From UBA4292 sp002395865 (lineage in GTDB: Bacteria > Bacillota > Clostridia > Lachnospirales > Lachnospiraceae): a stretch of DNA of 53,668 bases. Position 1 is the first letter of the stretch. Each line of letters begins with the position of its first letter. The notes under the pieces were generated by a model, which saw only the letters and a list, made by a program, of their open reading frames with translations, had not been told where the DNA came from and did no database searches. The DNA lies in the NCBI GenBank assembly GCA_946533395.1, contig CAMNBU010000014.1:1-53668 (forward strand), read 5' to 3'. A program made the position numbers and the translations under genes. This document shows positions 8,489-15,625 of the stretch, in pieces.

Positions 8489-11062
8489 TCAAATGAGGCT
8501 CTTCCCATGGCACTGCTTGTACTTGAGACCTGAACCGCAGGGGCAGGGATCGTTCGGATATACCTTCTTTGTATCCCTTCTCTTGGGTGCCTGGACCGCG
8601 GAGTCGTCCTTGTTGGTTCCGGTCACCTTTGCGACCTGCTCTCTCTCGACCTTCTGCTCGACCTTCACGCGGTAGAGCATCCTGACGGTATCGATCTGGA
8701 TATTTGCGGACATGTCTTCGAACATATCGTAGCCGACCAGCTTGTACTGAACGACGGGATCCTTCTGACCGAAGGCCTGAAGGCGTATGCCCTGCTTGAG
8801 CTGATCCATGTCATCGATGTGGTCCATCCACTTGCTGTCGATGACCTTCAGAAGAACAACGCGCTCAGCCTCTCTGAACTGCTCGATATTGTCGAAGCTT
8901 GCCTCCTTCTCCTCGTAGAGCTTTACTGCCTCCTCCTTCAGATTGTGGATGAGCTGTTTCTTTTTGATCGTGTTCAGCTCCTCATCGCTCACAGATATCT
9001 CATGCAGCGGTATTATGGGAAGGAGCGTCTTGTTCAGCTCGTCGAGATCCCACTCATCCGGTGTCTGGTCGTCGGAGATGCATCCGTTCACCGTGTTCTC
9101 GACGATGGTATTTATCATATTGATAATGAAATCGCGCATGCTCTCGCCGTCGAGCACCCTGCGGCGCTCGGCATAGATGATCTCTCTCTGCTCGTTCATT
9201 ACCTGATCGTAATCGAGGAGGTTCTTGCGTGTTGCGAAGTTGTTGCTCTCTATCTTGGACTGCGCGGTCTCGATGGCCTTCGACAGAAGCTTGTGCTCTA
9301 TCTGCTCGCCCTCCTTGATACCGGCGGCATTGAATATCGCCATCATCCTGTCGGAGCCGAATAGTCTCATCAGATCGTCCTCAAGCGAGATGAAAAATCT
9401 GGACTCGCCGGGGTCTCCCTGACGTCCGGAACGTCCGCGCAGCTGGTTGTCGATACGGCGGCTCTCATGGCGCTCCGTACCTATGACGTAAAGACCGCCT
9501 GCGTCCCTCGCCTCGGGATCGAGCTTGATATCGGTACCACGTCCGGCCATGTTCGTCGCTATGGTCACGGCTCCGTGATGTCCCGCGTCGGCCACTATCG
9601 CAGCCTCCATCTCATGGAACTTCGCATTGAGCACATTGTGCTGTATGCCCTCACGCTTTAACATTCCGCTGATGAGCTCGGATGTATCGATATTGATGGT
9701 ACCCACGAGCACGGGCTGGCCTTTCTTGTGAGCCCTCACGACCTCATCCACGACAGCCTTGTATTTTTCTTTCTTGGTCTTGAATACGGCATCCTGATGG
9801 TCGATACGCGCAACGGGCTTGTTGGTGGGAACCACGACAACATCCATTCCGTAGATGTCGCGGAACTCCTTCTCCTCGGTCTCGGCGGTACCGGTCATGC
9901 CTGCCTTCTTTTCGTACTTGTTGAAATAGTTCTGGAAGGTGATGGTGGCGAGGGTCTTGCTCTCCCTCTTGACCTTTACCTTCTCCTTGGCCTCTATGGC
10001 CTGGTGGAGACCGTCGTTGTATCTTCTTCCGGGCATGATACGTCCGGTGAACTCGTCTACTATGAGCACCTCATCGTCCTTTACCACATAGTCCTTGTCC
10101 CTGAACATGATGTAGTGCGCGCGCAGCGCCAGATCCATATTGTGGCTGATCTCGAGGTTCTCGGGATCAGAAAGGTTCTCGATATTGAAGAACTCCTCGA
10201 CCTTCTTGATACCGTCGGCGGTGAGAGTTACGGTCTTCGCCTTCTCATCGACGACAAAATCACCCGTCTCCTGAACTCTCTCACCCATGATGAGATCCAT
10301 TCTGGACAGCTCGGTAGCCTCACCCTTTACCAGCCTGGTCACGAGATAATCGCACACCTCGTAGAGCTTAGTGGACTTGCCGCTCTGACCGGAAATGATA
10401 AGAGGGGTCCTGGCCTCGTCGATAAGGACGGAGTCGACCTCGTCGATGATCGCGTAGTATAGGTCGCGAAGCACGAGCTGCTCCTTGTAGATGACCATGT
10501 TGTCCCTGAGGTAGTCGAAACCGACCTCATTGTTGGTGACATAGGTGATATCGCAGGCGTAAGCAGCACGCCTTTCGTCATTCTTCATGCTGTTGAGCAC
10601 GCAGCCGACCTTAAGGCCCAGAAACTCATGGACTCTGCCCATCCACTTGCTGTCTCGGTCTGCGAGGTAATCATTGACCGTGACGATATGAACGCCCTTG
10701 CCGGCCAGCGCGTTCAGGTACGCAGGCAGTATGGACACCTGAGTCTTACCTTCACCGGTCCTCATCTCCGCGATACGCCCCTGGTGAAGGATGATACCGC
10801 CGAGTATCTGAACATAGTAGTGCTCTGTGTCATTAACACGTCTCGTTGCCTCGCGGGCTACGGCAAACGCCTCCACCAGCAGGTCGTCCAGCGTCTCTCC
10901 CGCAGCGAGCCTGTTCTTAAACTCCTGAGTCTTGGCGCGAAGCTGCTCGTCGGTAAGGGCCATCATCTCGTCTCTGAGTGCGACTACCGCATCTGCGAGG
11001 GGCTTGATCCTCTTGAGCTCGTGTTCGCTGTGTGTTCCGAATATCTTTTTAATAAGTCCCAT
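8489..11062 (-). CDS. secA: Preprotein translocase ATPase SecA
   Basis: SecA is the motor that pushes unfolded proteins through SecYEG. The 857-residue protein has Walker A RTGEGKT (about 100), the DEAD-type Walker B IDEVDS, the arginine motif region QLRGRSGRQGDPG, and a C-terminal zinc-binding SEC-C motif CPCGSGLKYKQCHG. The length is typical of Firmicute SecA. GGAG lies 8 nt before the ATG. A candidate promoter is at 11147-11175. It is transcribed away from hpf across a long non-coding region. Confidence 0.97.
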   Translation of the reverse strand: MGLIKKIFGTHSEHELKRIKPLADAVVALRDEMMALTDEQLRAKTQEFKNRLAAGETLDDLLVEAFAVAREATRRVNDTEHYYVQILGGIILHQGRIAEMRTGEGKTQVSILPAYLNALAGKGVHIVTVNDYLADRDSKWMGRVHEFLGLKVGCVLNSMKNDERRAAYACDITYVTNNEVGFDYLRDNMVIYKEQLVLRDLYYAIIDEVDSVLIDEARTPLIISGQSGKSTKLYEVCDYLVTRLVKGEATELSRMDLIMGERVQETGDFVVDEKAKTVTLTADGIKKVEEFFNIENLSDPENLEISHNMDLALRAHYIMFRDKDYVVKDDEVLIVDEFTGRIMPGRRYNDGLHQAIEAKEKVKVKRESKTLATITFQNYFNKYEKKAGMTGTAETEEKEFRDIYGMDVVVVPTNKPVARIDHQDAVFKTKKEKYKAVVDEVVRAHKKGQPVLVGTINIDTSELISGMLKREGIQHNVLNAKFHEMEAAIVADAGHHGAVTIATNMAGRGTDIKLDPEARDAGGLYVIGTERHESRRIDNQLRGRSGRQGDPGESRFFISLEDDLMRLFGSDRMMAIFNAAGIKEGEQIEHKLLSKAIETAQSKIESNNFATRKNLLDYDQVMNEQREIIYAERRRVLDGESMRDFIINMINTIVENTVNGCISDDQTPDEWDLDELNKTLLPIIPLHEISVSDEELNTIKKKQLIHNLKEEAVKLYEEKEASFDNIEQFREAERVVLLKVIDSKWMDHIDDMDQLKQGIRLQAFGQKDPVVQYKLVGYDMFEDMSANIQIDTVRMLYRVKVEQKVEREQVAKVTGTNKDDSAVQAPKRRDTKKVYPNDPCPCGSGLKYKQCHGKSLI

Positions 11063-11146
11063 CTTGCTCTCCGGTCGAAGGCCTTGCCTTCATAAATTAA
11101 TGCGTGTCATGTGGGCAGAATCGTCCCAGACGGCACATACCTTAAG

Positions 11147-11175
11147 AATATATCACCTTTTGCCGTGATGCGCAA
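11147..11175 (-). promoter_or_regulatory. Candidate secA promoter
   Basis: On the minus strand TTGCGC (11170-11175), a 17-bp spacer and TATATT (11147-11152). Transcription would start near 11140, leaving a leader of about 78 nt before secA. Confidence 0.55.
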
Positions 11176-11294
11176 CTACTTTTGTTATCTGCCGATGTCA
11201 AGATTTCAAAATTTTCGACTGGAGGCAAAAAATACCCTCCGAGCGATTTTTTGTGAATTTTCACCAAAACGCCCCGGATAATGTCAACAGGACG

Positions 11295-11442
11295 TTCTCC
11301 ACAGACACCCCTGTTATGTCAACTTATCCACACTTATCAACAAACGAACGTGGATAACTCGGGGGCCGCAGGCCCGATATTTGCTTGTTTTTCCTGTATT
11401 TTTCCACTTTATCCACAAAAGCAGGGCGCAAAATGTTGATAA
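11295..11442. other. DnaA-box-like cluster in the secA-hpf intergenic region
   Basis: Six nonamers related to TTATCCACA fall within 148 bp: TTCTCCACA (11295-11303), perfect TTATCCACA (11324-11332), TTATCAACA (11334-11342), CGTGGATAA reverse (11349-11357), perfect TTATCCACA (11409-11417) and TGTTGATAA reverse (11434-11442). To the right lies a 16-bp palindrome (11459-11474, centre ACATATGT) and ~200 bp of AT-rich DNA, like an unwinding element. This is the layout of a replication origin or DnaA-titration site, but no dnaA, dnaN or rpmH is in the window. The rest of 11063-11635 shows no gene. Confidence 0.65.
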
Positions 11443-11635
11443 AGTGGAAAAGTCGCGCCAAAACATATGTTTTGTTAAAATCTTATAAAATATGTGAAAA
11501 ACCACCATTTTTCTGAATTTCCACTTGACACGGGTCTGCTAATTTTTTGTAAGATAAATACAATTCAGTCAATTTGCATTTCAAACGTTTTTCTTAAATT
11601 TTTAGAAATTGTAGGCGCAATAATTATTTTAACTC

Positions 11636-11664
11636 TTGAAATTTTAGAATCCGGGTGGTACAAT
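11636..11664 (+). promoter_or_regulatory. Promoter for hpf
   Basis: TTGAAA (11636-11641), a 17-bp spacer and TACAAT (11659-11664). The start would be near 11671, just upstream of a 19-codon ORF that overlaps hpf. A second TTGACA at 11525-11530 lacks a well-spaced partner. Confidence 0.7.
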
Positions 11665-11685
11665 ATCCATATCGGCGGAACTAGA

Positions 11686-11745
11686 ATGGCGAAAGGAAAG
11701 CAGTTGGACAAACCGCCGCATCCGGCTGTGCAGGTACCAATATGA
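11686..11745 (+). CDS. Possible 19-residue upstream ORF overlapping the hpf start
   Basis: An ATG at 11686 opens a frame MAKGKQLDKPPHPAVQVPI that ends in TGA sharing ATGA with the hpf start codon. It starts about 15 nt after the predicted transcription start, with an imperfect ribosome site (GGCGGA) 6 nt upstream. hpf itself has only a weak AGG nearby, so translation of this ORF could deliver ribosomes to hpf. Basic and proline-rich composition. It may be a real leader peptide or chance; comparison with relatives would decide. Confidence 0.4.
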   Translation: MAKGKQLDKPPHPAVQVPI

Positions 11746-12269
11746 AATTTGTCATTACAGGAAGAAATATCACGGTTACACCCGGTCTTCGAAGCATCAT
11801 CGAAGAAAAGCTCGGCAAGCTGGAATGCTATCTCAAGGACTCTACCGAGGTCACTGTTACTCTTAGTGTACAGAAGGATCTGCAGAAAATAGAAGTCACC
11901 ATTCCCTTAAAGGGCGGCTGTATCAGAGCCGAGCAGGCCAGCCCGGATATGTACGCATCAGTCGACATGGTCGAAGATACCATCGAGCGGCAGCTCAGAA
12001 AGCACAAGACACGCATTCTCGCCAGAGAACAGTCCACCGGCATCTTCACAGACCGCTACACGGAGGAGAAGGTCGAGGATGACGACATAAAGATCGTCCG
12101 CACGAAGCGCTTTGGCATCAAGCCCATGAGTCCCGAGGAGGCATGCCTCCAGATGGAGCTTCTCGGCCACAGCTTCTACGTATTCTCGAACGCCTACAAC
12201 GACGAGGTAAATGTTGTTTACAAGCGCAAGGACGGCAGCTTCGGACTCATCGAGCCCACATTTGAATAG
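11742..12269 (+). CDS. hpf: Ribosome hibernation promoting factor, long form
   Basis: Long HPF joins 70S ribosomes into inactive 100S dimers in stationary phase. The 175-residue protein has the N-terminal HPF/YfiA domain (about 1-100, starting MKFVITGRNITVTPGLRSIIEEKL) and the C-terminal dimerisation domain (about 120-175, KRFGIKPMSPEEACLQMELLGHSFYVFSNA). This two-domain length is normal for Firmicutes. It has its own promoter, an upstream small ORF in ATGA overlap and a downstream terminator, so it is monocistronic. Confidence 0.95.
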   Translation: MKFVITGRNITVTPGLRSIIEEKLGKLECYLKDSTEVTVTLSVQKDLQKIEVTIPLKGGCIRAEQASPDMYASVDMVEDTIERQLRKHKTRILAREQSTGIFTDRYTEEKVEDDDIKIVRTKRFGIKPMSPEEACLQMELLGHSFYVFSNAYNDEVNVVYKRKDGSFGLIEPTFE

Positions 12270-12276
12270 ATTTTTT

Positions 12277-12318
12277 CACCCCGGTACCGAGAGGCACCGG
12301 GGTGTTATTTCCCCTTTT
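12277..12318 (+). terminator. hpf terminator
   Basis: CACCCCGGT (12277-12285) pairs perfectly with ACCGGGGTG (12296-12304) around a 10-nt loop, followed by TTATTTCCCCTTTT. Confidence 0.75.
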
Positions 12319-12321
12319 GTC

Positions 12322-12353
12322 ATAAAAAACGGCTGCCCGGGTGTGGCAGCCGT
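12322..12353 (-). terminator. hsp20 terminator
   Basis: On the minus strand ACGGCTGCC pairs with GGCAGCCGT (arms 12345-12353 and 12329-12337) around a 7-nt loop, followed by TTTTTATG. It lies 10 bp after the hsp20 stop. Confidence 0.85.
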
Positions 12354-12363
12354 ATAGTTTTTA

Positions 12364-12795
12364 TCAGTCGATGGTGATGGTACCTGTGCGGACCTCGCGC
12401 TCCTTCTCCTTCGGAAGAGCAAGCTTTAAGATACCGTTTTCGAAGCGGGCCTTTATGTCCTCCTCGGTGTAATTTTCGCCGACATAATATGTTCTGGACA
12501 CGGCACCCGTGAACCTCTCACGTCTTAAGTAACGCCCCTTCTCATCCTTCTCCTCCGACTCGGATGAGTTTTTAGCGGATACGGTGAGGTAGCCGTTTCT
12601 GAGTTCCGCATTCACATCCTCCTTCTTGAAGCCCGGGAGCTCAATATCGATCTCATAGCCCTCATCGGTCTCCCTGATATCTGTCTTCATCCTTCCGCCT
12701 CTGAATGCGGGGTGTGTCTCGGGGCGCTCCGGCTTGTCGCATCCGCCGAAGAAATCATCGAAAAAGTTATTTGTTAAAAATCCGGGTACTAACAT
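12364..12795 (-). CDS. Small heat shock protein, Hsp20/alpha-crystallin family
   Basis: A 143-residue ATP-independent holdase chaperone. Residues ~37-135 form the alpha-crystallin domain, with ELPGFKKEDVNAELRNGYLTVSA near its start and the conserved FENGILKLALPK near its end. The N-terminus MLVPGFLTNNFFDDFF is typical of clostridial Hsp20/Hsp18. AAAGGAGG lies 7 nt before the ATG. A perfect CIRCE operator overlaps its promoter, so control by HrcA is very likely. Confidence 0.93.
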   Translation of the reverse strand: MLVPGFLTNNFFDDFFGGCDKPERPETHPAFRGGRMKTDIRETDEGYEIDIELPGFKKEDVNAELRNGYLTVSAKNSSESEEKDEKGRYLRRERFTGAVSRTYYVGENYTEEDIKARFENGILKLALPKEKEREVRTGTITID

Positions 12796-12863
12796 AGTGT
12801 TGCCTCCTTTAAATATCCCGCCTGCGCGGCAGGCCGGGTTGCTTTTGTTTTTGTTATGGCCGT

Positions 12864-12892
12864 ATTATAGCACCTTTGTTAGCACTCGTCAA
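12864..12892 (-). promoter_or_regulatory. hsp20 promoter
   Basis: On the minus strand TTGACG (12887-12892), 17-bp spacer, perfect TATAAT (12864-12869). The -35 box lies within the central spacer of the CIRCE operator, so repressor binding would directly block polymerase. Confidence 0.9.
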
Positions 12893-12905
12893 TAGCGAGT
12901 GCTAA
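12879..12905. promoter_or_regulatory. CIRCE operator (HrcA binding site)
   Basis: Perfect inverted repeat TTAGCACTC (12879-12887), 9-bp spacer, GAGTGCTAA (12897-12905). This is the canonical HrcA operator of heat-shock genes in Firmicutes. Confidence 0.97.
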
Positions 12906-12948
12906 CAACGCAGTGAAGTTTTTATAAACATTTTGTAAAATCATGCGC

Positions 12949-12985
12949 AAAAGAGACCGGAAACCCATTCGGGGCTCCCGGTCTC
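12949..12985 (-). terminator. Terminator of the TerD-like gene
   Basis: GAGACCGG (12953-12960) pairs with CCGGTCTC (12978-12985); on the minus strand the hairpin is followed by TTTTGCGC. It lies 7 bp after the stop of the 681-residue protein. Confidence 0.7.
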
Positions 12986-12991
12986 ATATAA

Positions 12992-15037
12992 CTATCCTAT
13001 CAGCTTCATTACCTCCTCGAAATCATACTCCCTTATGATCTCAGCGCCGCTGTCTGCGTTCACAGGCTTGTTCGTCACTATGACATCCGCGTCCTCCGGT
13101 GTATCCACCACCCGGCTCGCCATCATCTCGAACAAACGCTTCATGTTTATTATCTTTGTCACATCCATGTAATCTGTCAGGAAGAACATGGGCGTGTCGC
13201 CTGCGACGGTTCTCTCGCCGTTCTGTGCCATATTAAGCCATATCAGCTCATTGGTCTCCAGATCCACCGCAAAAAGGAACGCCTCGGTTGAATTGCAGTT
13301 TATCGTAAATGCCGTCTCCACTGTCTTCGGCTCATATATCTCGCCCGAATCCAGCCTGTCCCTGTTCATATAGCCTGCACGGCATATACACTCGGAAAAA
13401 GGCGATCCCGAGAATACATTGTTGCAGAATATCAGCTTCTTTATCTCAGGGTGTCTTTCCTTAAAAAGCTCCGTATCTATATCGAAATACTCGCTTCCGC
13501 CGTAGAAACCGCTGGTCTCATCGCCCGAATACACTATCTCCTGCGACTGGTGCGATGCCATCGTCCGCCAGGAGAACTCTGTCTGGTGCCCCTCCTCATC
13601 CAGTCCGAACACGGAAAGGTCGATATCGTCCACCTTCTCCCAGTAGGTGAAGGCACGCAGCTTCTTCGATGCGGGAAGCGCTATCCTGCTGCCCCTCGCA
13701 AGCACGCCGAAGCCGCCCGAGGACGTGCTCTCCTGCAGAGGAACGGCGTAGCGGCTCATGTCGGGGTCGATATATACACGCCCGAGCCTGTCCTTTAAGT
13801 TACTCACAAGGTTCATCCTCACCTTGCCGAGTATCTGCTCCGCCACCTGTTCGGGGAGAACGGATCTCCTCCTCGCTACCTCTTCACGGGTCTCGATGTG
13901 CGTCCTCAGCCGGCAGTGCTTCGTGAATTTGAACACCCTCGCCCCCCGGCACCTTCTTCGCTTCTCCCCCTCATACCTGAGAAGAAGCTGCAGCAGTATC
14001 AGACTATTGCCGGTGTCGACCATATCGAGCACCTCGCTCACATCGTCCTCGCCTTCACACCTGCTGGAAATGTGATCTATCCTTCGAAGCATCGCTGCGG
14101 CGCCCTTCTCCTTCACCAACACTTCGGCCGCGCCGGGTGCGTCGTGAGCCGAAAGCTTCGCCTCAAATCTCGAATATGCGGATCTTCTGTCCTTGCCTCG
14201 CACGGCGCCAAGCAGCTCATGACCGTTTTTATTGACGGCCTTGTAATGAATGTGGTGCAAAAGACCGTTCCATATCTTCTTTTTCTCGAGGCACGAGTTT
14301 ATATCGACCTTGTCGCGCGCGGTGAGCGTGTCTATCACTCCGGTAATGATCTTTCTGTCATGGTTCTTAAGCTTCAGCTTCTTTAAGTCCTCGCTGTTGT
14401 AGCGTATGTACACCAGTGTGTCCAGGACCTTTATGACATCAGGAAGTGCGAGAAAGCCCGCGTAGTACATATCGGCCGTGTCGATAAGAAGCCTTACCGC
14501 CGTGTCCTTCGAGGCGATCTTCTCAGGTCTGAAGCCGTACTCGACGGTATACTCCCTCACCACATCGTACTGGTACAGTGAAAGGGGTCTGGTTCCCAGA
14601 AGCAGCGACTTCACAGCCACCCCGAGCATAGCCAGCGCCTCTTCCTCGGAAATGATCTTAAAATCCTTCAACTCAGTACTTTCCTTAAAACCGAGTCTCT
14701 CGAACTTCTCCTCAAAAACAGAGTGACCTGCCTGCGAAAAGTCGCCGAAGCCGTATGTCACGGTGTAGTGCAGCAGCTGGTCGAACAGAAGCTGGTCTGT
14801 GGTCAGAGCCTTTACACTCTCGGGAAATCCCTGATAAAAGGGCGCGGGAACAGCGCGACCGATACATGCGGAGGCGGTCTTGATCATATCGGGCTGTGCA
14901 AGCTCTCTGCCCTCGCCCACGCGAATACCGAAAAAGGACGCCAGGGAGCACAGCGTCTCAAACGCATGTCCCGTGTCCTTTCCCTCACTCACCAGTATGT
15001 GTTTTCCGAATAAATAGTTTTTAAATATATCTTTCAT
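12992..15037 (-). CDS. Large TerD-domain-like protein (MXAN_6230/SCO0930-type)
   Basis: A 681-residue soluble protein with no signal peptide or membrane segment. The C-terminal ~230 residues resemble the TerD (tellurite/stress) fold: LRAFTYWEKVDDIDLSVFGL, a YFDIDTELFKERHPEIKKLIFCNNVFSG strand-helix pattern and ELIWLNMAQNG. The N-terminal ~400 residues are mostly helical and match what I recall of large TerD-linked proteins such as the MXAN_6230/SCO0930 group. The classic acidic calcium ligands of TerD (DDxxG) are only partly visible (VFGLDEEGH). It stands alone, without terABC genes, behind a 270-nt structured leader and its own promoter. No strong ribosome site precedes the ATG. Function unknown. 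Confidence 0.6.
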   Translation of the reverse strand: MKDIFKNYLFGKHILVSEGKDTGHAFETLCSLASFFGIRVGEGRELAQPDMIKTASACIGRAVPAPFYQGFPESVKALTTDQLLFDQLLHYTVTYGFGDFSQAGHSVFEEKFERLGFKESTELKDFKIISEEEALAMLGVAVKSLLLGTRPLSLYQYDVVREYTVEYGFRPEKIASKDTAVRLLIDTADMYYAGFLALPDVIKVLDTLVYIRYNSEDLKKLKLKNHDRKIITGVIDTLTARDKVDINSCLEKKKIWNGLLHHIHYKAVNKNGHELLGAVRGKDRRSAYSRFEAKLSAHDAPGAAEVLVKEKGAAAMLRRIDHISSRCEGEDDVSEVLDMVDTGNSLILLQLLLRYEGEKRRRCRGARVFKFTKHCRLRTHIETREEVARRRSVLPEQVAEQILGKVRMNLVSNLKDRLGRVYIDPDMSRYAVPLQESTSSGGFGVLARGSRIALPASKKLRAFTYWEKVDDIDLSVFGLDEEGHQTEFSWRTMASHQSQEIVYSGDETSGFYGGSEYFDIDTELFKERHPEIKKLIFCNNVFSGSPFSECICRAGYMNRDRLDSGEIYEPKTVETAFTINCNSTEAFLFAVDLETNELIWLNMAQNGERTVAGDTPMFFLTDYMDVTKIINMKRLFEMMASRVVDTPEDADVIVTNKPVNADSGAEIIREYDFEEVMKLIG

Positions 15038-15078
15038 AGCTGTTACCGTCTTGGAAAAATAAAGTAGCGGACCAATGG

Positions 15079-15119
15079 AAGAAACTGTTCCCTTTGGTCA
15101 CAGTTTCTTTGAAGTGACC
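15079..15119. repeat. Two mutually exclusive hairpins before the TerD-like gene
   Basis: AAGAAACTGT (15079-15088) pairs perfectly with ACAGTTTCTT (15100-15109). An alternative stem uses GGTCAC (15096-15101) and GTGACC (15114-15119). The stems share bases and cannot form together, as in switch-like leaders. No T run follows, so a classic terminator is not seen. Confidence 0.6.
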
Positions 15120-15143
15120 GCGCCAAACGTCGCGCGGACCGAC

Positions 15144-15172
15144 TGTCCCGATTGCCGCAGGCAATCGGGACA
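15144..15172. repeat. Perfect 13-bp hairpin in the TerD-like leader
   Basis: TGTCCCGATTGCC (15144-15156) and GGCAATCGGGACA (15160-15172) form a perfect stem with a 3-nt loop. It follows unit B of the tandem element on the minus strand. Confidence 0.85.
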
Positions 15173-15175
15173 TAC

Positions 15176-15311
15176 GGCGATATCGGCGGATTTGTCCCGA
15201 AAAAGAAGTAAATCCGCCTAGCTGCCGCGTTATGGCGATATCACCGGCTTATAAGCAGGTGACCCGAAGGTCTCTCCTGCGTGGAGAGTGAAGTAAAGCC
15301 GGATAGCTGCC
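15176..15311 (-). ncRNA. Tandem structured leader element, two related units (candidate cis-regulatory RNA)
   Basis: On the minus strand unit A (15311-15234) reads GGCAGCTA, stem CCGGCTT, TACTTC, a variable arm, stem AAGCCGG, then GATATCGCC. Unit B (15226-15176) reads GGCAGCTA, stem GGCGGATT, TACTTC, a short loop, stem AATCCGCC, GATATCGCC. Flanks and TACTTC are identical; the stems differ yet stay self-complementary, which is internal covariation. Unit A carries an extra hairpin (CTCTCC/GGAGAG). A promoter at 15318-15346 would start transcription at the first G of unit A. It fits none of the riboswitch consensus patterns I can recall. An interspersed palindromic repeat is the main alternative. 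Confidence 0.6.
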
Positions 15312-15317
15312 ATCTGT

Positions 15318-15346
15318 ATTCTCGCATATATCCCGCTCATTGTCAA
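15318..15346 (-). promoter_or_regulatory. Promoter of the TerD-like gene and its leader
   Basis: On the minus strand perfect TTGACA (15341-15346), 17-bp spacer ending in an extended TGC, then GAGAAT (15318-15323). The start point falls at about 15311, the first base of the tandem element. Confidence 0.7.
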
Positions 15347-15393
15347 GATTTCACGGACAAACCGGTGGTATATTTCATTTTTCCGTTTTTCAC

Positions 15394-15422
15394 TTGATAG
15401 GAGGCGATCTTTATGCTATACT
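15394..15422 (+). promoter_or_regulatory. mgtE promoter
   Basis: TTGATA (15394-15399), exact 17-bp spacer, TATACT (15417-15422). The transcript would begin near 15429, giving a leader of almost 200 nt before mgtE. Confidence 0.85.
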
Positions 15423-15465
15423 CTTCCTGTTAAAGACCTATACAAAAATACAAAGGAGGGTGAAT

Positions 15466-15576
15466 ATGGACGCGGACAGTTGCAGTAGGGACACATCGAC
15501 GGTTCCCTTACTTATCGCCGCTTGCGGCGGTGCGGATGGACTATGTCCAATTCGCCCATGTAACAGCGGAGCCTGA
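15466..15576 (+). CDS. 36-residue leader ORF upstream of mgtE
   Basis: ATG at 15466 has an excellent ribosome site (AAAGGAGGGTGAAT). The frame encodes 36 residues, starting MDADSCSRDTSTVP and ending CPIRPCNSGA, with Asp at 2, 4 and 9, four cysteines and three prolines. It ends 49 nt before mgtE, in a different frame, and is folded into several hairpins. mgtE itself lacks an obvious ribosome site, so this ORF may govern access to it. Leader peptides control Mg2+ transporters elsewhere (mgtL, corL), but I see no homology to those. Coding status is inferred from the ribosome site and context. Confidence 0.55.
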   Translation: MDADSCSRDTSTVPLLIAACGGADGLCPIRPCNSGA

Positions 15577-15610
15577 GGTGTTCGTATCGTCTGTGCGATG
15601 AATCGCAGAG
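15484..15610 (+). promoter_or_regulatory. Structured mgtE leader RNA
   Basis: Four consecutive hairpins: AGTAGGGA/TCCCTTACT (15484-15512, one bulge), CGCCG/CGGCG (15516-15529), a 10-bp stem 15532-15541 with 15545-15555 (one bulge) and CTGTGCGA/TCGCAGAG (15591-15610, one mismatch). The last sits 16 nt before the mgtE start. The M-box consensus is not present. The first three overlap the leader ORF, so ribosome movement could change the fold. Confidence 0.6.
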
Positions 15611-15625
15611 TCTATAGCAAACACA

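Noticed and set aside
9728..10462. 244-codon open frame on the plus strand
   Set aside because: It lies antisense inside secA, a certain gene, and has low-complexity composition without ribosome site.
11295..11442. Firm call of the chromosomal origin
   Set aside because: The box cluster fits, but dnaA/dnaN are absent, genes to the right do not mainly run away from it, and GC skew could not be computed; kept as a finding only.
11063..11741. raiA-type non-coding RNA upstream of hpf
   Set aside because: Clostridia often have one, but I could not recognise its consensus here; the hpf promoter lies close to the gene with little room for it.
15428..15625. M-box (ykoK) Mg2+ riboswitch before mgtE
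   Set aside because: The conserved M-box core sequences, such as the GAGGCTCC and TGCTGCC blocks, are not present in order.
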